A stretch of 64,000 nt of DNA from Dietzia sp. B32 (GTDB taxonomy: Bacteria; Actinomycetota; Actinomycetes; Mycobacteriales; Mycobacteriaceae), in NCBI RefSeq assembly GCF_024732245.1, contig NZ_CP093845.1, positions 2,542,001-2,606,000 of the forward strand, read 5' to 3'. Position 1 is the first letter of the stretch; every line of letters begins with the position of its first letter. Positions 53,368 to 60,864 of the stretch are shown here, piece by piece. The notes under the pieces are model-generated. The model saw nothing but the letters and a program-made list of their open reading frames with translations. It was not told the DNA's origin and did not search any database. The translations under genes and the position numbers were made by a program.

Positions 53368-55239
53368 ATGGACGCCACCACCGTGACAACCGCAGACGCC
53401 GACACCGGGACCGACCGGCCCGAGCGCGACCTGCTGCTCCAGCGCACCCTGTTCTCCGGCCCGCGCCGGTGGGTCAACGACGACCTGTACTCGCGGATCA
53501 CGCGGGGCGTGGTGCGCCGCACACGCACCGAGCTGCACCTGGAGCCCGGCGCGATCGTCGACACCAACACCTACTTCGGCCGGTTCGAGGCGTCCTACTG
53601 GCAGCGCTGGACCATCGTCACGGAGCTGACCGTACGGGTGTCGGTGGAGACAGCCGGGCAGGTCGACGTGCTGGTGCGCGCCTCCGACATCGGCTCCCAC
53701 GTGCGGACGGTGGAGGTGGTCCACCACCACGGCGACGGCATGGCGGTGCTGCACGTGCCGGTGGACACGTTCACCGACGGTGGCGCGATGTGGCTGGAGG
53801 TGCACGCCGTCGACGCGCCCGCGACGGTGTCGGAGGTGGAGTGGAATACGACGACGACGAGGCCCGCCCGCCGCGCCGCCGTCGCCATCTGCACGTTCAA
53901 CCGGGCGGATGACTGTGCGGCCACGGTCGACTCGCTGGCCTCGGATCCCCTCGTCGCGGACCTGATCGACGACCTCTATGTCACGGACCAGGGCACCGAT
54001 CTGGTGGAGACCCGCGATCCGTTCCGGCACGCGGCGGAGGAGTTCGGCGACCGGCTGCACTACCTCCGCCAGCCCAACCTCGGCGGTGCCGGCGGCTTCA
54101 GCCGCGGACTGTACGAGGCCACCGCACCGGACGGCCCGGGGCCGGTGGACGTGCTGCTCATGGACGACGACGTCCGGGTGGAGCCCGAGACGGTGCTGCG
54201 GCTGTTCGCCTTCGCCGCCGTCACCCGCGAGCCGATGCTCGTGGGTGCCCAGATGCTCTACCTGTTCAACCCCGACTACCTGCTGGTCTCGGCCGAACGG
54301 ACGCAGCTCGACGAGCTCCGGGGCGGGTTGGACGCCGACGAGTTCGCGCTGCGTGACGAGTCGGTGGTCGCGGGCCGGCAGGAGCGGCGGATCGACGCCG
54401 AGTACAACGCGTGGTGGTCCTGCCTCGTCCCCGGCGAGGCCGTGGAGCGGGTCGGGCTCCCCATGCCGTACTTCTTCCAGTGGGACGACATCGAGTACGG
54501 CCTGCGCTGCCGCCAGGCGGGGATGCCCACGTGCACCCTGCAGGGTGCGGCGGTGTGGCACGCGGACTTCTACTGGAAGGACGGCGACGACTTCGGTCAG
54601 TTCTTCTCCCTGCGCAACTCGCTGACCACCGCCGCCCTCCGGCAGGGGATCGACGCGAAGGGCATGGCCAAGAACCTCGCCCGGAGCGTCCTGCGTGCCG
54701 TGGCGGCCATGCAGTACGGCCTGGCCGCCACGCGCCTGCGGGGCATCGAGGCGTTCCTCGACGGGCCCGACGGTTCCCACGGGGTGGACGACGGCGGTCA
54801 GGCCGCGTTGGCCGCGATCCGTGCCGAGCGCGCGCAATATCCGGAGACCGCCAAGCTCGGCGTGGAGGCCCTGCCCGCCGGGATCGGTGTCCAGCGCAAG
54901 GTCGGGATCCCGCGCGAGGACCGCGAGGACCAGGTGCTGGCCAAGCGGCTGCTCATGCAGAAGCTGGGTCGGCAGCGCCGCGGCGTGGTGGCGATCCCGT
55001 ACGAGGACGCCGCGTGGTGGCACGTCTCGCTGTTCGACGAGGTGTACGTCACCGACGCCTCGCAGACCGGGGTGCACCACCGCAGGGTCGACCCGGCGCG
55101 GTCCGCAGAGCTGCAGAAGCGTCTGGTGTCGCTGCTCGCCCGGTTCGTCCGGGAGGCCCCGGCCGCCCAGGAGCGGTGGCGCGCCGCGCAGGCCGAGCTC
55201 ACCACCCGCGAGAACTGGGCCCGGCTCTACGGCGTGTAG
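53368..55239 (+). CDS. GlfT2-like family 2 glycosyltransferase (paralogue)
   Basis: This 623-residue protein shares the whole GlfT2 plan. It has an N-terminal beta-sandwich with TYFGRFEASYWQRWTIV, a GT-A domain (VAICTFNRADDCAATV, QPNLGGAGGFSRGLYEA), the metal DDD (LLMDDDVRVEP, D266-268), the catalytic Asp pair in FFQWDDIEYGLRCRQAG, the His of AAVWHADFYWKDGDDF, and a C-terminal helical part. It is clearly diverged from the GlfT2 at 12.5 kb, for example EYNAWWSC where GlfT2 has DYNGWWMC. All catalytic residues are kept, so it is likely an active furanosyl- or other sugar transferase acting on a lipid-linked polymer. AGGAG precedes the ATG. M. tuberculosis has only GlfT1 and GlfT2 of this kind. 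Confidence 0.92.
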   Translation: MDATTVTTADADTGTDRPERDLLLQRTLFSGPRRWVNDDLYSRITRGVVRRTRTELHLEPGAIVDTNTYFGRFEASYWQRWTIVTELTVRVSVETAGQVDVLVRASDIGSHVRTVEVVHHHGDGMAVLHVPVDTFTDGGAMWLEVHAVDAPATVSEVEWNTTTTRPARRAAVAICTFNRADDCAATVDSLASDPLVADLIDDLYVTDQGTDLVETRDPFRHAAEEFGDRLHYLRQPNLGGAGGFSRGLYEATAPDGPGPVDVLLMDDDVRVEPETVLRLFAFAAVTREPMLVGAQMLYLFNPDYLLVSAERTQLDELRGGLDADEFALRDESVVAGRQERRIDAEYNAWWSCLVPGEAVERVGLPMPYFFQWDDIEYGLRCRQAGMPTCTLQGAAVWHADFYWKDGDDFGQFFSLRNSLTTAALRQGIDAKGMAKNLARSVLRAVAAMQYGLAATRLRGIEAFLDGPDGSHGVDDGGQAALAAIRAERAQYPETAKLGVEALPAGIGVQRKVGIPREDREDQVLAKRLLMQKLGRQRRGVVAIPYEDAAWWHVSLFDEVYVTDASQTGVHHRRVDPARSAELQKRLVSLLARFVREAPAAQERWRAAQAELTTRENWARLYGV

Positions 55240-55263
55240 CCCCGCGGGTGGTGCCCCGGTCCA

Positions 55264-55662
55264 TCACGGCACCAGGGCCACCGCCTTCAACTCGACGAGC
55301 TGGCCTGGGAACGTCAGCTCGCTGACACCGATCGCACTCCACGCCGTGGGGACGTCCGTCCGGGGGATGTAGCGGCTGCGGACGTCGAGGAACAGGGGTA
55401 GATGGTCCTGGAGTCCGACGTGGTAGGTGGTCATCTCAACGATGTGCTCGAAGTCCGACCCGCCGGCCCGGAGTACGGTGCCGAGGTTCTCCCAGGCCGC
55501 CACGAAGTGGTCCTCGAGACTGCTGTCGATGACGTTCATCTCCGAGTCCCTCCCGACCTGACCCGAGCAGTAGATCAGGTTGCCGACCTTCACCGCCGGC
55601 GAGTAGTTGAACCGCTCCACCAGGTGGGCCATGTCCGCGGGGACGACGATTTCCTTCTGCAC
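55264..55662 (-). CDS. RidA-family (YjgF/YER057c/UK114) protein
   Basis: This 132-residue cytosolic protein forms trimers in its family. Classic members deaminate reactive enamine/imine intermediates. The core has VKVGNLIYCSGQVGRDSEM and the C-terminal half includes YIPRTDVPTAWSAIGVSELTFPGQLVELKAVALV. The Arg needed for imine binding in true RidA would lie in SRYIPRTDVP, and here it is followed by DVPTAWSAIGV rather than the RidA PARSAVEVA, so the substrate may differ. GTG at 55662 follows CGGAGGAAAA. It is convergent with the GlfT2-like gene. Confidence 0.85.
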   Translation of the reverse strand: MQKEIVVPADMAHLVERFNYSPAVKVGNLIYCSGQVGRDSEMNVIDSSLEDHFVAAWENLGTVLRAGGSDFEHIVEMTTYHVGLQDHLPLFLDVRSRYIPRTDVPTAWSAIGVSELTFPGQLVELKAVALVP

Positions 55663-55849
55663 TTCTTTTCCTCCGTCTGTGGTCCGGTGTGACGGATTCA
55701 TCCTCTGGGGGCGATGAGTCGAGTTAGTTAGCTGCATGTAACAGCGGTGGGTCATGGGCTTCCACAGGGTGTGGCGTTCTCCACAGGGGCCGCTCGGATG
55801 GCGCTCTCGCGGCCCGGTGCCGGCGGTTCCGTGCGCCACAGTGAGGGGT

Positions 55850-57010
55850 ATGGAGATCCCAGACAAGTACGGTGCCGGAGTGCTCGATGCCGGACCCCCC
55901 GATGTCACAGTTCTCGATGCGGGAGCGCGCGGTACGGACGCGGCCGGCGACCTGTCACCACCGGGCAGGGTCCGCAGGGACGCCCCGGGCGCACGTGGCG
56001 AACGTGGCGCACTGCCGCCCGGCCCGCTGACCACCGCAGAACTCGCCGGGGCGGTACCGGACCCCGCCGACCGCGCGCGGTACCAACGGATCTGGCACGG
56101 GATGTACCGCCGCGCCGACCAGCCGGACGACCTCCGGCTCCGCAGCGTGGCCTTGGCGCGAACCTGGCCCGACGGGGTCCTGCGCGGTCGCAGCGCCGCC
56201 CTGCTGTGGGGAGACGACTCCACGCCGCCGGATGCGTTGCCCGAGATCTGGCTGCCGTCCACCCGCAGGTCGTGCCCGGGCCGGGTGTACCGCTACGGCT
56301 CGATGCCCGCGTCAGCCGTCACGGAACTCGACGGATTGCGCGTCACCACCCCGCTGCGGACCTGCCGGGACCTCGCGGGGGACCTGGGCCTCGAGGAGGC
56401 GGTCGTCTCGGTGGAACGGCTGTGCGCGATGGTGCCCGAGCTGCCGGGCCAGTTGACAGGGGTGGCCGACCATCCGGCGGGCCGGGGCGCGAGGAGGTTC
56501 AGAGAGGTCGTCCGGGCCGCGGACCAGCTGTCCGGATCAGTCGCCTCGACGCGGGCCCGTCTCACGCTGGCGGCGGCCGGGCTCGGCGGGTTCGGACACG
56601 GGCACACCGTTCGAATGGGGCACTACACGGTGGATTTGCCCCTGGCTGATCCGATGGCCCGGTGCGTGGTGTTCACCCCGGGCGGGAGGGCGGCGACACT
56701 CGGACGATCCGCGGAGCGCTACCGGGCGCGCCTTCTGGGCGCCGGCTGGGCCGTGATCGACGTCCGCGGTGGCTCCGCGGACACCGCACCACCGGGCACC
56801 CCCGCGCCCGCGGGCGTCGCGCCGCCGACCGCTCCCGCGTCGCTCACCCCGGTCACCCCGGTCACCGATGTCGGCCACCGCGCGGCGGCGGTTCTGCGGG
56901 TGCGCTGGCCGTCGACGGAGGTCCGTTTCCCGCTCCGGGGGCACGGCGCGGCGGATCCCCACGGGATGTGGTCCGGCGGTCCCCGGTGGAATCCGGGGCC
57001 GCCGGCGTGA
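55850..57010 (+). CDS. AbiEi/DUF559-like protein with degraded nuclease site
   Basis: This 386-residue protein resembles a widespread actinobacterial type: an N-terminal part like AbiEi antitoxins (IWHGMYRRADQPDD, GLRVTTPLRTCRDLA, LEEAVVSVERLC) followed by a PD-(D/E)XK-like endonuclease region (about 245-300). The fold is suggested by YTVDLPLADP and by AERYRARLLGAGWAVIDVRG, but the usual E-x-D-G strand is replaced by RCVVFTPGG, so the catalytic Glu is missing. It is probably inactive as a nuclease. Long Pro/Thr-rich stretches follow. ATG at 55850 has GAGGGG upstream. No partner toxin gene is adjacent. Function unknown. Confidence 0.65.
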   Translation: MEIPDKYGAGVLDAGPPDVTVLDAGARGTDAAGDLSPPGRVRRDAPGARGERGALPPGPLTTAELAGAVPDPADRARYQRIWHGMYRRADQPDDLRLRSVALARTWPDGVLRGRSAALLWGDDSTPPDALPEIWLPSTRRSCPGRVYRYGSMPASAVTELDGLRVTTPLRTCRDLAGDLGLEEAVVSVERLCAMVPELPGQLTGVADHPAGRGARRFREVVRAADQLSGSVASTRARLTLAAAGLGGFGHGHTVRMGHYTVDLPLADPMARCVVFTPGGRAATLGRSAERYRARLLGAGWAVIDVRGGSADTAPPGTPAPAGVAPPTAPASLTPVTPVTDVGHRAAAVLRVRWPSTEVRFPLRGHGAADPHGMWSGGPRWNPGPPA

Positions 57011-57013
57011 GCG

Positions 57014-58213
57014 TCAGCGGGTGTAGTCGGTCGCCTTCTCGTAGCGTCCCTGCTCGTCCCAGACCCGCCGCAGGAGCTGCTCGAGCTCCCAGACGTCACC
57101 CTCGGAGCCGAAGTACTTGCGGTCGATGGTGCTGAGCTTGTCCTCGTTCTCGATGATCTTGCTCCACAGCTTCGCGCGCTCGACCGGGTCGTCGGTGAAG
57201 TCCTTGTTGAGGTAATCGTGCGAGTGTCGCTTGAGGTTGCCGAGCACCGTCAACGCCTTGCCGGCCGGGCTGAGCAGGGAGGCGAGGACCGTCACCACGA
57301 GGACACCCACGATGATGCCCAGCGAGAGGAACGTGGGGATCTCCACCACGTCCACGTGCTCGCCACCGTTGATGAACGGCAGGTTGTTCTCGTGCAGGGC
57401 GTGGAGGATGAGCTTGACGCCGATGAAGCCGAGGATCGCGGCCAGGCCGTACTTGAGGTAGACGAGCCGGTCCAGCAGCCCGTCGAGCAGGAAGTACAGC
57501 TGGCGCAGGCCGAGCAGCGAGAACGTGGTGGCGGTGAAGACGATGAAGACGTTCTGGGTGAGCCCGAAGATCGCGGGGATCGAGTCCAGGGCGAACATGA
57601 TGTCGGTGCCGCCGATCGCGACCATGACGATCATCATCGGCGTCATGACCCGCTTGCCGTTCTCGATGGTGAACAGCTTGTCGTGGTCGTAGTGGTCGGT
57701 GGCCGGGATGAACTTCTTGGCCAGGCGCACCACCACGTTGTCGGCGTCGTCGTCCTCGTCGTCCTCGGCGAGCAGCCGGCCGGCGGTGATGATGAGGAAC
57801 AGGCCGAAGACGTAGAACAGGACCGCGAACTTGTTGAGCAGCGCAGCGCCGACGAAGATGAACGCGGTCCGCGCGATGATCGAGAACACGATGCCGAACA
57901 GCAGCGCCTTCTGCTGTCCCGCGCGCGGGACCTTGAAGCTGGTGAGCAGCAGGAGGAACACGAACAGGTTGTCCACCGAGAGCGCCTTCTCGGTGATGTA
58001 CCCGGCGAAGTACTCCACGCCCATGTCGGTGCCGCCGAAGATCCATACCGCGAACCCGAACACCACGGCGATCCCCACGTAGAGCGCGGACCAGATGGCC
58101 GACTCCTTGAGCGTGGGGATGTGCTCCTTGCGCACGTGGAAGAAGTAGTCGAACAGCAACAGGGCGATGATGAGGCCGACTGACAACGACCATGCGAGCG
58201 GGGTGGCTCCCAA
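57014..58213 (-). CDS. TerC-family integral membrane protein
   Basis: This 399-residue protein with about eight membrane helices belongs to the TerC family, linked to tellurite resistance and to metal loading of exported proteins. The family signature is EYFAGYITEKALSVDNLFVF (two acidic residues in membrane helices) and AIGGTDIMFALDSIPAIFG further on. The cytosolic loop between them is unusually acidic (LLAEDDEDDDADN). The C-terminal 70 residues are charged and predicted soluble. I chose TTG at 58213 because GGAAAGGA lies 7 nt upstream and a TAGGAT box lies about 40 nt upstream. It is convergent with the AbiEi-like gene, 3 nt apart. Confidence 0.9.
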   Translation of the reverse strand: MGATPLAWSLSVGLIIALLLFDYFFHVRKEHIPTLKESAIWSALYVGIAVVFGFAVWIFGGTDMGVEYFAGYITEKALSVDNLFVFLLLLTSFKVPRAGQQKALLFGIVFSIIARTAFIFVGAALLNKFAVLFYVFGLFLIITAGRLLAEDDEDDDADNVVVRLAKKFIPATDHYDHDKLFTIENGKRVMTPMMIVMVAIGGTDIMFALDSIPAIFGLTQNVFIVFTATTFSLLGLRQLYFLLDGLLDRLVYLKYGLAAILGFIGVKLILHALHENNLPFINGGEHVDVVEIPTFLSLGIIVGVLVVTVLASLLSPAGKALTVLGNLKRHSHDYLNKDFTDDPVERAKLWSKIIENEDKLSTIDRKYFGSEGDVWELEQLLRRVWDEQGRYEKATDYTR

Positions 58214-58250
58214 CGGGGGTTCCTTTCCGGGGAGGGCCGGGGACCGGATC

Positions 58251-58256
58251 ATCCTA
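58251..58256 (-). promoter_or_regulatory. -10 hexamer TAGGAT of the terC gene
   Basis: TAGGAT on the minus strand would start transcription about 30 nt before the TTG start, leaving room for the GGAAAGGA ribosome-binding site. Confidence 0.45.
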
Positions 58257-58317
58257 CCCGCGTCCGGCGATCGGAGCCCCCCGTCAGGGTCCGGCGCCGG
58301 CCTCCGTGAGGCCCTGC

Positions 58318-58803
58318 TCAGTCCTGTCGGCGGACCCTTTTTCCGATCGACATGGTGTGCCGGGCTTCGGCTACCGTCGTGCCGCGGGCATCGGTGACCA
58401 GTGCGGTGTGCACGATGCTCGTGCGGGATCGCTCGGTCAGCTGCCCGCGGATGGAGTCGGCCTCCGTGCGGGGCACCTCCACGACGCACCGCAGTCGGCC
58501 ACGGCCGGGGGTGCGGAAGTCGATCGTCGCCGTCTTGGTCCACACCTGGTACCCGGAGCCGAGCTGCCCCGACAGCAGGGCCCCGTAGAGCACGTCGGTG
58601 GCGGCGAACAGGGCGCCACCGAACGCGGTGCCGTTGGTGTTGGCCGTCCACGGTGCCACGTGCATGTCGAGTTCCCCGCGTGTCCAGTCCGGGGCGACGT
58701 GACGGATGCGGATCCCCGAACCGAGCAGGGGTGGGTAGAGCGACGCGAGGACGGGGAACGCCCGGGGGCTCGAGGTGTAGCGGTGCAGCAGTGTCTTCGG
58801 CAC
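58318..58803 (-). CDS. Hotdog-fold thioesterase (DUF4442-like)
   Basis: This 161-residue protein has the hotdog layout, with NTNGTAFGGALFAATDVLYG as the central helix turn and KTATIDFRTPGRGRLRCVVE as a core strand. DUF4442 members are putative thioesterases without a defined substrate. The start is GTG 58803, with TAAGCT 6 nt upstream. It lies 104 bp after the start of terC in the same direction but has its own promoter. Confidence 0.82.
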   Translation of the reverse strand: MPKTLLHRYTSSPRAFPVLASLYPPLLGSGIRIRHVAPDWTRGELDMHVAPWTANTNGTAFGGALFAATDVLYGALLSGQLGSGYQVWTKTATIDFRTPGRGRLRCVVEVPRTEADSIRGQLTERSRTSIVHTALVTDARGTTVAEARHTMSIGKRVRRQD

Positions 58804-58809
58804 GGGGCG

Positions 58810-58815
58810 AGCTTA
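58810..58815 (-). promoter_or_regulatory. -10 hexamer TAAGCT of the hotdog gene, leaderless type
   Basis: TAAGCT on the minus strand ends 6 nt before the GTG at 58803. Confidence 0.4.
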
Positions 58816-58876
58816 ACTTACCGACGGGTCAGTTCGGGGTGGGTGTCGATCTGTCGCGACATCGCGAGATTCCTGG

Positions 58877-58897
58877 ACAAAAGCCAACACTTTGTCT
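58877..58897. promoter_or_regulatory. Inverted repeat upstream of the ferredoxin gene
   Basis: GACAAA and TTTGTC flank a 9-nt spacer about 60 nt before the ferredoxin ATG and directly precede TAGCTT, a possible -10 box. It may be an operator. Confidence 0.4.
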
Positions 58898-58952
58898 AGC
58901 TTCAGGGTTCCGGCCCCGAATTCGGAGGTGGCCGTCGACGAGGAGGCACGTC

Positions 58953-59144
58953 ATGAGGATCATCGTGGATCCGGACCGCTGCGAGGGGCAGGCGGTGTGC
59001 GTGGGCCTGGCCCCCGCGGTGTTCGAGCTGGGGGACGACGACGAGGTGGTGCGCGTCATCGTCGACGAGGTCCCCGAGGAGCACCAGAAGCGGGCGCGCA
59101 AAGCGGTCGAGAAGTGCCCGATGGCCGCACTCAGAGAGGCCTGA
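58953..59144 (+). CDS. [3Fe-4S] ferredoxin
   Basis: This 63-residue protein carries a single 3Fe-4S cluster and passes electrons, most often to cytochrome P450 enzymes in actinobacteria. The cysteines are in DRCEGQAVCVGLAP and near the end in EKCPMAAL. The spacing leaves a non-Cys residue (Ala) where a fourth ligand of a 4Fe-4S site would be. ATG at 58953 has AGGAGG upstream. No P450 gene is nearby, so its partner is elsewhere. Its last 14 nt overlap the end of the oppositely oriented TIGR03086 gene. Confidence 0.92.
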   Translation: MRIIVDPDRCEGQAVCVGLAPAVFELGDDDEVVRVIVDEVPEEHQKRARKAVEKCPMAALREA

Positions 59145-59736
59145 CGGGCCACGCCCCCGGATCTCGACCGGTGAGCGCGAGCGCCGAGTCCCGGGCGGGG
59201 GCGTCCGGCTCGTCGTAACCGGGCACCGGGGGATCGAAGAGTTCCGGGGCCGGGTTGTCGGCGAGGTCCGCCCGGACGAACTCCAGCACGGCCCGGTCGA
59301 GCTCGTCGCCCCACCGCAGGTCGATCCGCTGGGAGACGGCGAGATCCCACGCGTGGACGGCGAGGTCGAACACCTGTTGCGCCAGGTAGTGCTTCGCGGG
59401 CGCCAGCCCGTAGGACAGGTGCACCTCGTCATCGTCCGGGGTTCCCCGCCATGCCGCCGCCACCGGCGGACGGATCGCGTCCCAGTCGGTGACCAGCTCC
59501 GGCCCGGTCGCCTCCCGGAGCCGACGCAGGCGGTCCTCCAGATCGTCGGCCACCTCGTCGACGGTGCCGCCGGCCAGCAGTCCCGGCACCCACAGTTGTT
59601 CGTCGACCACGTGGGCCAGCACCTCGCGCGCGGTCCAGTCGCTGCACGGGGTGGCGGCGTCCCAGTCGGTGACGGCGGGCAGCACCTCGTCATAGAGGTC
59701 TGCGGCGAGGGCCTGCAGGGCGATCCAGTCGGTCAT
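59131..59736 (-). CDS. TIGR03086-family, mycothiol-dependent maleylpyruvate-isomerase-like protein
   Basis: This 201-residue protein has the DinB/MDMPI-type four-helix bundle. The metal-binding residues are expected at EVLAHVVDEQLWVP (His about residue 41) and near FDLAVHAWDLAVSQ (His about 128). TPCSDWTAREVLAHV is the typical start of TIGR03086 proteins. Members often work with mycothiol, the actinobacterial thiol, but this one has no proven reaction. It is convergent with the ferredoxin gene and precedes a palindromic repeat. Confidence 0.82.
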   Translation of the reverse strand: MTDWIALQALAADLYDEVLPAVTDWDAATPCSDWTAREVLAHVVDEQLWVPGLLAGGTVDEVADDLEDRLRRLREATGPELVTDWDAIRPPVAAAWRGTPDDDEVHLSYGLAPAKHYLAQQVFDLAVHAWDLAVSQRIDLRWGDELDRAVLEFVRADLADNPAPELFDPPVPGYDEPDAPARDSALALTGRDPGAWPVRPL

Positions 59737-59750
59737 GGACCCATCCTGCC

Positions 59751-59829
59751 AAAATCCGCTACCCCGCCTCGGGATCCGCTAGTCGGATTGGAATCGCCGA
59801 TCCGGATTCGCAGTAGCGGATTTCGTGGG
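59751..59829 (-). repeat. Palindromic REP/MITE-like repeat, copy B, next to glfT1
   Basis: This intergenic copy has exact 11-bp terminal inverted repeats, AAATCCGCTAC and GTAGCGGATTT (59752-59762 and 59813-59823). It aligns without gaps to the copy inside aftB. It fills the gap between glfT1 and the TIGR03086 gene and could also act as a terminator. Confidence 0.75.
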
Positions 59830-60864
59830 TTAGCCGCCGGGCTTGACGAACCGCTCGCCCGCGCCCATCCGCTGCAGCCGGAGCCACTCGCGGAATCCGG
59901 CGGGGTCCCGGCGCGAGACGAGGAAGTACCAACCGAACCGCAACAGTTCCTGCGGGATGAGCCGCCGGTTGCCGGGCTGGGTGAGAACGTACCCGCGGTT
60001 GCGGTAGGTGAAGTGGCGCTTGACCGGGTCGTCGGGGAACTGGGTGTGCATCCGCCCACCGAGGATCGGCTTGAACTCGTCCGAGCCCTGGGGATGCAGG
60101 TAGGCGGTGGTCAGGCAGGTGCCGAAGGGCACACCGGAACGGACGAGCCGACGGTGCATCTCCACCTCGTCGCCGCGGATGAACAGGCGCAGGTCCGGAA
60201 CGCCCACCCGGTCCAGGCAGTCCGCGGTGAACAACGCGCCGTTGAACAGCGACGCGATGCCGGGCAGCAGGTCCTCGGTCGGAACCGCGCTCCCGCCCGG
60301 CTCGCCCGGCTCGCCCGGCTCGCCCGGCTCGCCCGGCTCGCCCGGCCCGTCCGACCCGCCCGCCCCGCCGGTCCCGCTGCCGTCCCCGTCCCCGGTGAAC
60401 AACTCTGAGCGGTACCGCCGCCACACCAGGCCGCGCCGCAGCGGGAACGCCAGGCGATCGGGATCGTCGAGGTCGCACACCACCGGCGAGACCTCGGCCA
60501 GGCCGTGGCGGTCCATGCAACCGAGGAGTGTCGCCAGCACCTCCGGGCCCTCCGGGCGGCCGTCGTCGTCGGCGCACCACACCAGGTCGGCGCCGGCGGC
60601 CAGGGCGTGGAGCATCCCCAGGGCGAACCCGCCCGCGCCGCCGAGGTTGTGCCGGGAGCCGATGTACGTGGCCTCCACCGGCTGCGACTCGACCAGCTCG
60701 CGCACGGCCTGCTCGTCGGCGTTGTCCACCACCACGAGGTGATCGACCGGGCGGGTCTGGCCGCACACCACCCCGAGCGAGGCGCGCAACTGCTCCAGCC
60801 GTCGGTGCGTGACCACGACGGCCACCACCCGCCGTGCGTCGGCGCCCGCGCCGTCAGCCCTCAT
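59830..60864 (-). CDS. glfT1: Galactofuranosyltransferase GlfT1
   Basis: This GT2 enzyme (344 residues; Rv3782 equivalent) adds the first galactofuranose residues to the lipid-linked rhamnosyl-GlcNAc acceptor before GlfT2 extends the chain. The N-terminal GT-A fold has VVAVVVTHRRLEQLRASL and SRHNLGGAGGFALGMLHAL, the metal motif in DLVWCADDDGRPEG, and FIRGDEVEMHRRLVRSG. A Gly-Pro-Glu repeat (GEPGEPGEPGEPGEPGG) is inserted at about residues 173-190, encoded by a 9-bp tandem repeat. The ATG at 60864 overlaps the end of the wzt gene by 11 nt, so wzm-wzt-glfT1 form one operon. Confidence 0.94.
   Translation of the reverse strand: MRADGAGADARRVVAVVVTHRRLEQLRASLGVVCGQTRPVDHLVVVDNADEQAVRELVESQPVEATYIGSRHNLGGAGGFALGMLHALAAGADLVWCADDDGRPEGPEVLATLLGCMDRHGLAEVSPVVCDLDDPDRLAFPLRRGLVWRRYRSELFTGDGDGSGTGGAGGSDGPGEPGEPGEPGEPGEPGGSAVPTEDLLPGIASLFNGALFTADCLDRVGVPDLRLFIRGDEVEMHRRLVRSGVPFGTCLTTAYLHPQGSDEFKPILGGRMHTQFPDDPVKRHFTYRNRGYVLTQPGNRRLIPQELLRFGWYFLVSRRDPAGFREWLRLQRMGAGERFVKPGG
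60301..60345 (-). repeat. Five perfect 9-bp tandem repeats in glfT1
   Basis: CTCGCCCGG is repeated exactly five times in a row, with a degenerate sixth copy before it. Each unit encodes Pro-Gly-Glu, so copy-number change keeps the frame. Confidence 0.9.
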
